64,000 bases of DNA. Origin: Rhizophagus irregularis (lineage: Eukaryota; Glomeromycota; Glomeromycetes; Glomerales; Glomeraceae). Below the pieces are notes generated by a model that searched no databases, was not told the origin of the DNA, and worked only from the letters and a program-made list of their open reading frames with translations. The stretch is from positions 5,543,001-5,607,000 of the forward strand of contig NC_089433.1 in NCBI RefSeq assembly GCF_026210795.1, read 5' to 3'. Of this stretch, positions 12,716 to 22,200 are shown in pieces. The position numbers and the translations under genes were made by a program. The stretch's first letter is position 1. Every line of letters starts with the position of its first letter.

Positions 12716-12896
12716 TTTTTTTAAATTTTATTAATGAAACATTTTTATTATGTAAATTTTTGTTCAACTTATTATTTAGTCAAGTGATCATCAATCAGAT
12801 GATTTTTTGGTATTACAAAACAATTTTGAGTAACGAAACTTGTGCAAATCAATTCAATAACTCTTTTTAATGCAGAGTAGACAAATCAGCCCATAT

Positions 12897-13912
12897 ATAG
12901 GGTTGATCACCCTATCTCAGTAGTTGGTTACTGAGACCCTCATTAAGCCTGAGTATGGTGAGGTCGCAGGTTCGATTCCCATGATCACGGAAATAAAAAG
13001 AATTTTACTGCGGACGCTACCACCAATAGCGTGAAGATACAGGAATTAGGTAGTTGGACTGCACCATGGTGAATTAGTGTGTACGGTTAGGCCGCACATT
13101 TCAACAAAGGGTTATGGTGTCCTTCTAACATTCTCTATGAGGTCATTGGGATGTTTGGAGTCCTGTCTGTGAGGTCACTGCTTGCATACCTTGGGGTAAT
13201 TTCCTGTCCAGGTGGTCACTCAAATGATACCGCTTGGGGTCCAATGTAGCTAGATGGTTATTATAGATGGTAAAATCCTGGGTGCAATGACTTTGTGATA
13301 GTTTACCTTCTAATAGGTTTAGGCCAACTAGGATATTCCTGAACAGACAGGTGTACTAGGTGAGGTATGGAATTCAACTCCCTACTAGGCGGGTACTGGG
13401 TGGCAGCTTGGGTGGTAGGGCACCACTGGAAATAATCCCAAACAAGCGAGTCTGTACTATCTCATGTTTTCTCTGTCTCAGTGGTCACTACTATACCATT
13501 GGAGATTCACAACTGTACTGGGGGTGGGCTAAGGAATCGTGAGGCTGTAGTGGCCTGGTGTCGAGCTTTCAGTTCTTCGAAGTGTGAATGTTAGTACAGA
13601 AGGGTTTCTAGATGATTGCCATTACATCTGGCACTGAAAGTCCTCCATTACTAAAACAGGCCAGGGTGGCATAATATAAATTTGAGCTTGTCTTGCCTCT
13701 AGAATGGATAAAGGATGAGTAGAGGGTTATAGCTAGCCAGTTAGTATTCTGTCGATGGATAGGGACTATCCTGAGGTCAAACTAAAATGGCAGTTGTAGT
13801 GATAAAAAATTTGCCTACTAACACCAGTTGGATGGTAGTCGTTGGTAAATGTTGGACTACCATGCTATAAATAGGTTCTTAAATGTGAACCTTTACCTTG
13901 AGTCAAATAACA
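12897..13912 (+). mobile_element. 1,016-bp insertion with tRNA-like head and 18-bp target duplication
   Basis: The insertion is flanked by identical 18-bp copies of AGACAAATCAGCCCATAT at 12879-12896 and 13913-13930. Near its left end is a tRNA-like stretch (about 12903-12992): a D-arm-like hairpin CTCAGTAgttggtTACTGAG, an anticodon-arm-like CTCA-loop-TGAG, and a B-box match GGTTCGATTCC. The body is clearly less AT-rich than its surroundings, has no long ORF, and ends without a poly-A tail. A long TSD plus an internal Pol III promoter suggests a SINE-like or other target-primed retroelement. It sits inside the decayed ORF that continues at 13931-14208. Confidence 0.6.
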
Positions 13913-14690
13913 AGACAAATCAGCCCATATGATATATCATTATAGGTTTCAATTTTGCAATCATTTCGGTCTAAAGTTGATCCAACAATACAATCTAAAT
14001 TTGTTGAATATTGCAACCCAGACTTTAAAATTGTACAATCTGTCATGGCTACAACAGGACCTTTATAGTGTAATAAATCTAAGAGCCTTTTAAATTGAGC
14101 AACATTCTTATAACAAAGGTTGAGATTGTTAATAGCGTCTTCAGAAATACTTCTATGATACCTATATAGTACATATAAAAAATTATGCTTAATTATAAAT
14201 ATAATCATGCTAATTAGATAATTTTTAATTGTACTATCATTATCTTATTGTACGAATTGTTATACCAGCTAAATTCTGATAGAACAAATCCAATGCTTTT
14301 AAACTAATACTTCCTAATACTATAAGAAAATTTTAAAATTCAGTTAGATATTTGAGATTTCGTAAACCTTTTTCTTGTTCTTTATGTTCTGCAGCTTGTA
14401 ACATAATATAGTAAAGTCCTTTAAATACTGGTTTTTGGTCAAATGCACCTTGAACAGCTTTATTAGCAAGTTCCATCCAAAATCCTACAAATGAATCCTT
14501 AGTATTAAGAAATTCATTTAATTGTTTAATATGACCATTTTTTAGATATATTAATAACGGATTATTTTCATAATAAAATTTTGGTATAAATTTAGTATTT
14601 TTTGGATTGGAAATTACACAATGCAAATGATTCAAAAAAGTTGAATTAAAATGAATATGGGAACATGGTGAACAAGGTTGCTTATAAGTT
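13903..14690 (-). pseudogene. Broken transposon-type gene, family not recognised
   Basis: Minus-strand coding traces run from about 14690 to 13931. Exon A (14690 to about 14245) reads through STFLNHLHCVISNPKN, ends its open part at a TAA near 14333, then continues in the same frame as NFLIVLGSISLKALDLFYQN. The expected donor after ITIRTI is AT instead of GT. Exon B (14177 down) starts YHRSISEDAINNLN and includes GPVVAMTDCT and CIVGSTLDRNDCKIETYNDI. The insertion at 12897-13912 cuts it just after that motif. The pattern fits a gene repeated across glomeromycete genomes, possibly transposon-derived. I do not recognise a named domain. Confidence 0.45.
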
Positions 14691-15037
14691 TTTTCTCATA
14701 GTTGACTGATTGAACGCACATTCCTAAATTAAACGTCAGTATTAATAAATTGATAAATAATCATCATACAGTTAACTAATTTTTCTTACCAAGATGATCA
14801 ATAAACCATTCTGATTCAACGATCATTTACTAATTAAAATCGATTATTTTCTCCTTATTGAACTTTTTAGAATTAAATGGTAGTTTATTTGGAAACTTAT
14901 TTGGAAACATTGTTTTTCCAATTACTTCTCATCGTCATACACCTCTATATGTAGCTAGTGCTCGATTAATATAAGTAACAATTTGTTCAGAATGGAGTTT
15001 AGAACATGGTTTATTTGGAAATAATAGCAGTGATGGT

Positions 15038-15280
15038 TAAGGTTGCTTGTCTAAACCTCTTCAAAATCCTACGATTAGTTTCATCAAAATTTTACTATAG
15101 ATTTATTATAGTTTCGGCAGAGTTTCGGCAGTTTCAGCATTTATAATAAGTTTCGGCAGTTTCGCCTTTCTCCAAAGTTTCGCCAGTTTTTTAATATAAC
15201 TTTAATATAGTTTCGGCAGAATTTCGCTTTTCGGCGAAATGCCATCTTGCCTAAATCCTTAGGTTTCAGCAAGCAACCTA
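15038..15280. mobile_element. hAT-type MITE, copy 1 (degenerate right end)
   Basis: It starts TAAGGTTGCTTGTCTAAAC and ends with the inverted partner GGTTTCAGCAAGCAACCTA. The interior is rich in GTTTCGGCA motifs and matches, in reverse orientation, the copy at 29319-29562 along most of its length. The last bases of the right TIR are altered and no matching 8-bp TSD was found. Confidence 0.7.
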
Positions 15281-15791
15281 AGGACAAGTATGTTAGGCAG
15301 AGATGAAGTCTTCTAAGTCTTCTCTTACTTTTTAGGATTAGGTGTACACAGAAACAAACCAGGTAAACCAAGTTGTCATTTTTAGTTATTTATTTTACAT
15401 CTTGAGTTTCTAGAATGTTAGTTAAGCCTTTTCTCATCATAGTCGTTATTAAAAATAACTTTTTGTTTACATTTGCAAAATACTTTACATTTATTAATAA
15501 TAGTTGCACAAAATTTATTATCACTTAAGCGAGTTCGAGTATGCTTTCACTTCAACATTATAAAAGTAAAGTTTTAGTTTTTGTAAAAAAACGCATATTT
15601 AGTTTCAAATATATACTTTTAATCGTGAAAAAGGGTGAAAAAAAATACCAAAACAGGATAAATTTGCCAAAACAAATAATATGACTATGAGAAAATCCAT
15701 AAAACATATAATATGACTATAAGAAAATTCATACAATTCGCCAAAACTAAAAATTATGACTACCCCTTAATTCGTGATCTGTAAACAAAGT

Positions 15792-17006
15792 TAAAGCTCT
15801 GAACGGTTCGGGCTAAACTGGGGAACCAATCCGAAACCGGCTCAAAATTCGGTTCGGTTAGGTTCGGGCATTAGAACTGAAAACCCGGCGGTTCGGTTCA
15901 GTTTAATCTGATTTTTATAAAAATGCAAAAAATCGAATAGCTGGCCATCTAGTGATCGTACAAAGTCGAGCCATATATCATTGGATTCGTCTCGACGAGA
16001 CGTGTCGAATGGCGGTAAGATCATGTCTCTAGCATTGAAAGATCACACGTTAACCCACGCTAAATAATTTATAAATAATTGGAATTAGCAAGCTATCTAT
16101 CGGAGCTAGAGACATGATCTTAGCATCATTCGACGCGTCTCAGTGAAACGAATCCAATGAATATGAATTCGTTCGTGTATGACCACTGGATGGCGAATAA
16201 TATCAAGTTTCGCATTTTTTTAAAATTTTCGAGCATTAAAAATTAAAAATTCCGATACATGAATTTATTTGTCGTCCAATGGCCGTACAAATATGAATTA
16301 GGACTCATTGGATTCGTCTCGATGAGACGAGTCGAATGGTGGTGAGATTATGTCTCTAGCATCGATAGATAGCTTGCTAATGCCAATTTTTTATAAATCA
16401 TTTAGCGTGAATTAACTTACGATCTATTGATACTAGAGACATGATCTCACCACCATTCGACTCGTCTCATTGAGATGAATGCAATGAGTCTTATTTCATA
16501 TTTGTACGACCATTGAACGACGAATAAATTCATGTATCGGAATTTTTAATTTTTAACGCTCGAAAATTTTAAAAAAATGCGAAACTTGATATTATTCGCC
16601 ATCCAGTGGTCGTACACGAACGAATTCATATTCATTGGATTCGTCTCACTGAGACGCATCGAATGGTGCTAAGATCATGTCTCTAGCACTGATAGATAGC
16701 TTGCTAATTCCAATTATTTATAAATCATTTAGCGTGGGTTAACGTGTGATCTATCGATGCTAGAGACATGATCTTACCACCATTCGACGCGTCTCGTTGA
16801 AACAAATCCAATGTTATATGGCTCGACTTTATATAATCACTAGACTTTGTACGATCACTAGATGGCCGACTATTCGATTTTTCACATTTTTTAAAAATCG
16901 GATTAAACCGAACTGAACTGCCAGTTTTTCGGTTTGGTTCTTACAGATTTCAGCTCTAATCCGAACCATCTATAATCTGGACCAAACCGACCCGTTTGGA
17001 ACTTTA
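15792..17006. mobile_element. 1,215-bp foldback (near-palindromic) hAT-like MITE with 8-bp TSD
   Basis: The element is one large inverted repeat centred near 16,405. The left arm pairs with the right arm through AATCGAATAG, the TCGTCTC-GAGACGA blocks and TAGAGACATGATCT. It is bordered by identical AACAAAGT copies (15784-15791 and 17007-17014). The ends read TAAAGCTCTGAACGGTTCGG and, inverted on the right, TAAAGTTCCAAACGGGTCGG. The size of the TSD points to hAT transposition. No coding capacity. Confidence 0.85.
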
Positions 17007-17014
17007 AACAAAGT

Positions 17015-17318
17015 AGAGAAAATTACTATTCGAAATCGGGGCACCGATCATATGCTTATATAGTAAATTAGTCCCAATTAGTGGGTTTTAATTGAGCTAG
17101 AGCCATCACTTTGTACAATACAGGCATCATATTAAATATGCTAATAATAGAATACCATATGCATATTTTTTTGTATTTTTCACGCTATATTGTAAATAAA
17201 ACTTTAGACTTTTATTTGATATAACACCAGATTCCCGCCTATAAATATGACAAGCAAATTTGTAATTTCAACATTTTGAACTTTTATTTTGCGAAAATAA
17301 TGCATTTTTACGTTTATT
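17015..17318. other. AT-rich spacer, nothing recognised
   Basis: Lies between the foldback element and the minus-strand pseudogene at 17319-17755. No ORF or repeat structure is supported. Confidence 0.5.
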
Positions 17319-17755
17319 TATCAAATTTTTAGGGCTTTTAATACATCATTAACCTGTGCTAAAGCTTGTTGAGCTTGTACTTTACGATGGGCTTGTGCAT
17401 ACTGGGTTATCTAATTACCAATTGTAGAAACTTTTGGAATTTCCTCCGCTTCTAAAATTCCTTCTTCTACTAATTCTTTTAGTTCATTATACATTTCTTG
17501 AGCTGTATATTTTTCACTTTTATTAACATCTCCAGCCAAAAAATACGCTTCAAAATATGGAATCACATATTTGCTTATTCGTTTCTCTCCTCCTTTTTTA
17601 CCAAATTTCTGCCTTTCTTTCAAAGCCCATTCACTCGGCAATATAAAATCTAAAGTACAAGCTGAAACTTGTTTTGAACCCAAATCAGTGCTGGCAGTTT
17701 CGGTATTTGATGTGTCTTTGTTCAAAAAGGTAAGTTTTGAGTAAAATGTAGTCAC
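17319..17755 (-). pseudogene. Fragment of an unrecognised gene with one in-frame stop
   Basis: The frame from 17755 encodes KLTFLNKDTSNTETAS, then LDFILPSEWALKERQKFG and YFEAYFLAGDVNKSEKYTAQ. After a TAG near 17410 it continues in frame as ITQYAQAHRKVQAQQALAQV to a stop near 17319. A single nonsense codon in an otherwise continuous frame suggests recent decay. The acidic-helical C-terminus resembles proteins seen in many copies in glomeromycete genomes. The function is unknown. Confidence 0.4.
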
Positions 17756-17974
17756 AATTTTATAAGCAAAAAATGCCTACCTTTATTTTGTTCTAATGTT
17801 TCATTTAAAGTTGCTGGGCGAAATTAAGTAGTTTAGACAATTGTTGAAATCGAAACTAGTTGAAACATTTTATTAAAAAATTAAAAATTTGCAAAACTGC
17901 AAAACTGACGAAACTGGTAAAACTGTGAAAGGTTAGTAGTATATAAATCCCAGTTCTGGCTCACTTTCCTCAGA

Positions 17975-18105
17975 GTCCAATCCTAGTTACCTTTTTCTTG
18001 CTACCCCCATTGCTCCCCCCACCAGCTGTGGGTCCAATCCTGGTTACCTTTTTCTTGCTACTCCCGTTGCTCTTCCACCGGCTGTGGACCCAATCCTGGT
18101 TACCT
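17975..18105 (+). repeat. About three units of a 56-57-bp tandem repeat
   Basis: The repeated core is GTCCAATCCTGGTTACC followed by TTTTTCTTGCTAC, seen near 17975, 18032 and 18088. The third unit is truncated. Confidence 0.7.
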
Positions 18106-18169
18106 ATTTATATTTTCACCTACTTATATCACCATTTTTACCTATTTATACCACCTATTTCACCTACTT

Positions 18170-18532
18170 CTTTACTAAAAATGGCCAATTTTTTGAAATG
18201 ATTTTGTAATAATTTTAAAATACTACAAAAATACATTTAATACATCAAAATGTTTTTATTATATTTTTGCTATTATTTTGTAATTATATTGTATCTAGGT
18301 CTATAAAAATAACTCAAAATAATATCACAATAATTTTTTAATGTTTTTGTTATTATTTTATTATTATAATATAATTAACTTTGATATTATTTTAATATTT
18401 TAATCTCAAAAATACCTTAAATATATCTTGATATATTTTAAAAATTTTACAAAATAATTGCACAATTGTTTTGAAAGCCATTGTATCTAGGTCTATAAAA
18501 ATATTTCAAAAAATTGGCCATTTTTAGTAAAG
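18170..18532. mobile_element. AT-rich MITE with 30-bp terminal inverted repeats
   Basis: The left end (18170-18199, starting CTTTACTAAAAATGGCCAAT) is exactly mirrored at 18503-18532. Inside, a 24-bp stretch starting TTGTATCTAGGTCTATAAAA occurs as a direct repeat near 18288 and 18480. The TSD is not resolved. Confidence 0.75.
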
Positions 18533-18730
18533 TTATTTCCTTACATCACCTATTTTATCTACTTTTTATTCATCCTACTTATATTTTCACCTACTTACTC
18601 CCAACTGAACAAAAAATAGGATTTCAAAGCCAACGGAGTCAAAAAAAGGTAAGGAAATATTAACCCATCCAGGAAACCAGCCATGGAGTCAATAGAGCAG
18701 AATAGCAAGGCAAGCAATTACCCTTATACC

Positions 18731-18754
18731 GAGAAAAAATGTAATTGAATAAAA
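18731..18754 (+). promoter_or_regulatory. Upstream motif shared with the F-box-like gene
   Basis: The consensus AGAAAAAATSTAATTRAAT followed by AAAA ends 25 nt before the ATG at 18780. A near-identical copy (21 of 24 positions) lies at 20325-20348, 30 nt before the ATG at 20379. A TATA-like tatataaaagg follows at 18760. Confidence 0.5.
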
Positions 18755-18779
18755 GATTCATATATAAAAGGTTTACAAG

Positions 18780-19424
18780 ATGTCACAATACAGACCATCA
18801 CTAAGACGTGTACTAGGCCAGTTTGAACTCAACATAGAAGAATGGGTAAAGGAAATAATGTGGTATTTAGATATAGCATATTTAAAAGCTTTAGATTCCG
18901 AATTTAGCAAAGAAAGTATGTTAGTATCTGGAATAGGAGAGCTAGTAGAAATATTTGATGAGATGTTAGAAGGTGATGATATATGGATACATCCATCACT
19001 TTTATCACGAGTAAGATATTCTATTCTACCAGATGAAATGGCAATATATGAAAGATTTTCAGATATCATTAAGAACTTCTCAGAGGATAAAAAATTAGCA
19101 TATGCATTATTAGACTTAGTAGAAATATTATCAAAAAAGAAACCTACAACATTCAACATTATAAATTACAATATACAAAGAATATTCACAAATCCTAATG
19201 ATGAATATAGAAATGAATTCAGCATCTACCATATTAAAGAAGATGAAGATATGGATGAAGACACAGATGAAGACATAGATGAAGACATAGATGAAGAAGA
19301 GCAGAATGAATTTAATGAATACTACCAGAATCTTGCACCAACCACCGAGAGTCAACTGGATAAGCTAAAAAATAAGTTGGCTATAACTCTATGTGACGAA
19401 TGTCTTATGCCAACAAGAAGTTAG
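18780..19424 (+). CDS. Unknown acidic intronless protein, 214 aa
   Basis: A single open frame from MSQYRPSLRRVLGQ to MPTRS. It is predicted to be mainly helical over residues 1-150. Residues about 155-176 form an Asp/Glu repeat (DEDMDEDTDEDIDEDIDEEE), then comes a helical tail with one CDECLMP cysteine pair. No domain is recognised. It is intronless in a window where most genes have introns. It lies next to a minus-strand TBP-like gene and an F-box-like gene, also intronless, and shares an upstream motif with the latter. Confidence 0.6.
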   Translation: MSQYRPSLRRVLGQFELNIEEWVKEIMWYLDIAYLKALDSEFSKESMLVSGIGELVEIFDEMLEGDDIWIHPSLLSRVRYSILPDEMAIYERFSDIIKNFSEDKKLAYALLDLVEILSKKKPTTFNIINYNIQRIFTNPNDEYRNEFSIYHIKEDEDMDEDTDEDIDEDIDEEEQNEFNEYYQNLAPTTESQLDKLKNKLAITLCDECLMPTRS

Positions 19425-19482
19425 GAATGCGATTGCTGGATTTTACAAATAGAGGGTTTCTAGTTTTCAGTGAAACCATTTT

Positions 19483-20274
19483 TTACCTCTCGCAATCTGG
19501 AATAGGTGCATCACAAATAAAATCTCCAAAATCATATGGATTAGAAAACAACTTCTGTAAGAACTTATAAACCATATCAGCATCCAATTCAGTCTTAGTG
19601 CCAAATATATTAACCTTACCAGATTTAGGCCAGATATATACCTGAATCTTTGAAGTAAAGATTATAGCAATTTTAGAATGAATATCACCCGCATCATTCT
19701 TAATATATTTTATTGGAAAGGGAAGAATCTCACGAATACCATCTATAGACTCTAAAGCATATGCTAAGGTAGAAAGATTAATAAACTTATCACCTCCAAT
19801 ATTAATTACAAATTTATAATTGCGCAGGAGAGCCTTATTTTCACCCACAAGTTCTACAGAAGAAAACTCAGGTAGGGAACATTCAGAAAGGTAACGTAAG
19901 AAGATAGTAACAGGATTAAAAGATCCAAAAACTTGTATACTATCAGATTTAGGAAAATAACGAATAGTATGTACAGTATCAGCTAAGATGATAACAAACT
20001 CAATGCATGCATTAAAAGTGCTACTATCTCCTGTACGTCGCCATCTATTTAATGGATTGTCAGGTGTACTTCGTCTGCATCGCCTCTCACCTTTTAGTTT
20101 AGACAAGTACTGCTCATAACCCTCAAAAGCTTTATAAATAAAGTTACTATTAATAGCAATAACATCCTTAGTAGGTTTAAGCTTATTACCAAGTATGGCG
20201 TAATCAAGTCCTTCAATATTGATTTTAAATTCAGTAATAGTAAGAGACGGAGTAAGTTCACTAAAAGTAATCAT
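19483..20274 (-). CDS. TBP-like two-lobed protein, 263 aa
   Basis: A single-exon gene with ATG at 20274. Two internally similar lobes are visible. Around residues 85-125, CIEFVIILADTVHTIRYFPK is followed by SDSIQVFGSFNPVTIFLRYL. Around residues 200-250, SKIAIIFTSKIQVYIWPKSG is followed by KVNIFGTKTELDADMVYKFL. Each has beta strands, a P-K-S-x-x-I/V turn, a strand ending in F-G, and an amphipathic helix. That is the order in TATA-binding protein repeats (strand, S-G-K, G-A-K, helix). The inference is a divergent TBP fold. Such proteins occur in some large DNA viruses and as lineage-specific eukaryotic paralogs. The DNA-intercalating phenylalanines of true TBP are not evident, so promoter binding is not established. 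Confidence 0.5.
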   Translation of the reverse strand: MITFSELTPSLTITEFKINIEGLDYAILGNKLKPTKDVIAINSNFIYKAFEGYEQYLSKLKGERRCRRSTPDNPLNRWRRTGDSSTFNACIEFVIILADTVHTIRYFPKSDSIQVFGSFNPVTIFLRYLSECSLPEFSSVELVGENKALLRNYKFVINIGGDKFINLSTLAYALESIDGIREILPFPIKYIKNDAGDIHSKIAIIFTSKIQVYIWPKSGKVNIFGTKTELDADMVYKFLQKLFSNPYDFGDFICDAPIPDCER

Positions 20275-20324
20275 ATCTAGTTTTTTCTATTGAAAGAAAA
20301 GAAATGTTCAAATTATTTTATCCT

Positions 20325-20348
20325 AAGAAAAAATCTAATTAAATAAAA
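20325..20348 (+). promoter_or_regulatory. Upstream motif shared with the 18780 gene
   Basis: Second copy of the A-rich motif described at 18731, here 30 nt before the F-box-like ATG and in the 104-bp divergent gap to the TBP-like gene. Confidence 0.5.
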
Positions 20349-20378
20349 CTTCTTCATCAATATCTTATACGAGATACC

Positions 20379-20909
20379 ATGACAAATAATAGCTTACCTC
20401 CTGAACTTTTAGAAAAGATATTCAAAACTACATATGAAGGCACTTACTACCGTTGGTATTATCTTCAAAAATATGCATTAGTGTGTCAAAAATGGGCTGT
20501 AGTAGCAAACTCTTTCCTATGGGGTGAAGTAGACCTTTATAACCGCTATAATGTGAAGGAGTTCCAAATGTATAAACATCTTACAAAACCAGGAACAGTA
20601 TGCGGAAAATATATCAGAAAGCTTAATATGGATGAGGTAAAATTATGGCCCATTTGTATTGTAAAAATGCTACAAGCTTGTCCTAATATCCAGGAACTTA
20701 GCATAAAAGATTATCAATACTATGGTGGAAAAGGTGACGTTAGAGATTTGCTAAGTGAAATCCTGCATATATTACCAAACCTTCAAAAGTTAGATATCAG
20801 ATATAGCCAGAGATATTTTAACAAGGAAAATGCTATTGAAAAACTTATAGAAACCCATAAAAACCTAGAAATCAGAGTAACACGTAAATGTGATATTTGC
20901 AAAGGCTAG
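20379..20909 (+). CDS. F-box-like protein with leucine-rich tail, 176 aa
   Basis: It starts MTNNSLPPELLEKIFKTTYE and continues with ALVCQKWAVVANSFLWGEVD, which fits an F-box (L-P-x-E-L-L-x-x-I-F, then V-C-x-x-W). Later segments (LNMDEVKLWP, IQELSIKDYQYYGG, LPNLQKLDIRYS) look like irregular LRRs. F-box proteins link substrates to SCF ubiquitin ligases through Skp1, and glomeromycetes carry very many. It is short for the family (usually over 400 aa) and intronless, so it may be truncated or a small paralog. Confidence 0.65.
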   Translation: MTNNSLPPELLEKIFKTTYEGTYYRWYYLQKYALVCQKWAVVANSFLWGEVDLYNRYNVKEFQMYKHLTKPGTVCGKYIRKLNMDEVKLWPICIVKMLQACPNIQELSIKDYQYYGGKGDVRDLLSEILHILPNLQKLDIRYSQRYFNKENAIEKLIETHKNLEIRVTRKCDICKG

Positions 20910-20929
20910 CCACTACTCATTACTATTCG

Positions 20930-21135
20930 TTACTGCCAAAAAAAATTTGGGCACTGCCCTGTCACTGCCAAAAAAATTTGAGCACTACCCTGAAACGTAC
21001 GGTTCACACTGGGATATCATGCTGATTACTGCCCATTACTGTCAAAAAAATTTGGGTACTGCCCGTCACTGCCGAAAAAATTTGGGCATTACCCTATCAC
21101 TGCTCGCTACTGCCCAACATTACCGCAGAAGTTTG
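20930..21135 (+). repeat. Degenerate repeat of a CACTGCC-poly-A-TTTGGGCA unit
   Basis: At least four imperfect units of cactgccaaaaaaatttg followed by ggcactgccc, with spacing from about 28 to 60 bp. It starts right after the F-box-like stop codon. The open frame through it from 20890 is probably not coding. Confidence 0.6.
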
Positions 21136-21367
21136 GGAAATACATGGACTTTTTCTAGCAAGATGACGCTTTAACTTAGAGGGAAAATCAAAATTTGCTC
21201 CACATAGATGACAGGTTAATCTTCCTCGAGAGTGTGAATTTTTTTTAAGTCGATAGTATCCATCTGCAAGGAAGTCACATTAGTTTTTCGTTTATGTAGA
21301 GAAATTGGAATGGTAATTTTCTTACGTGATGATAGAGGGATGGTCAGTTGCCGATTTTGGAAATCTA

Positions 21368-21661
21368 GGACCCCGGATATCTTCAAAACAGGTCATAAGT
21401 CACACTTTCGGCAGATTGGCCCATTTTTCAGGGGCTCAAAAAATCGTTTTTTGTAAATATCTCGGCATCCAGTGGTCCAATTTTGATGAACTTTTTTTTA
21501 AATTGTAGAGCTAAATGAGGGCTACAAAATAAAAAAAGTTCATTAAAATTGAATTACTGGATGCTGAGATATTTACAAAAAACGATTTTTTGAGTTTCAG
21601 CAAAAAGGGGTGTTTTTGGCCAAAAGTCCATTATGACCTTTATATTAGATATCCGGGGTCC
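21368..21661. mobile_element. Foldback MITE with GGACCCCGGATATCT ends
   Basis: Inverted arms of about 145 bp, from GGACCCCGGATATCT on the left to its inverse on the right. Both arms share AAAAAATCGTTTTTTGTAAA and an ATCCAGT-to-GAACTTTTTTT block. The left flank is TA and the right flank is TG, so a TA target duplication is possible but not intact. The end sequence resembles the element at 61900-63108. Confidence 0.75.
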
Positions 21662-22200
21662 TGCGTATATCCTATTTTCATACCTTGCTTAACAGCTCCA
21701 CTATTTATTTAAAAGCGGCTTTTCTCTCTTTTGTATGTGGGTAGTGGGTACATTTTTCCTTTCTTTTATTCTTTTCTTTCATATATGAATGGCGAAAGAC
21801 ATTTTCTTTTTCTTTATTCTTGCTTTTATTCTTGCTTTTCGTATGTGGATGTCTTACTATGTTGAATATATAAACTAATAAAGTATTGTTAATATTGTAA
21901 AGAGATAATTAAAGTATACTTTAAAAAGAAAAAAGAAGAGACGAACTAAAATATCGTAAAGTGTTAATATAAAAGACAAGAGAAAAGCGTATTTTTGAAA
22001 ATAAACAAAAAAAATCTCATTAATAAACGCGAATTTTAGCTATTTTTAGATATCACATGCATGTAATTAAAGTGATTTTAATTGGTTAATTTTAATTTAT
22101 TATTACATCATGCATATGATTTTATTGGTTAATTTTAACCAAAATTTTATACGATACAAATTAAAATAACTATTTTATTATATTTATATAATTAATATAA
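21662..22200. other. AT-rich spacer, nothing recognised
   Basis: Contains short duplicated runs such as attggttaattttaa near 22078 and 22119. No gene is supported. Confidence 0.5.

Noticed and set aside
12903-12992. A free-standing tRNA gene (Leu-like, AAG loop)
   Set aside because: The B box and two hairpins are present but the acceptor and T stems do not pair properly. Better explained as the head of the inserted element.
15842-16024. 60-codon frame on the minus strand
   Set aside because: Lies in the foldback element arm and is a by-product of that repeat.
20890-21174. 94-codon frame following the F-box-like gene
   Set aside because: Runs through a degenerate CACTGCC-poly-A repeat. Not coding-like.
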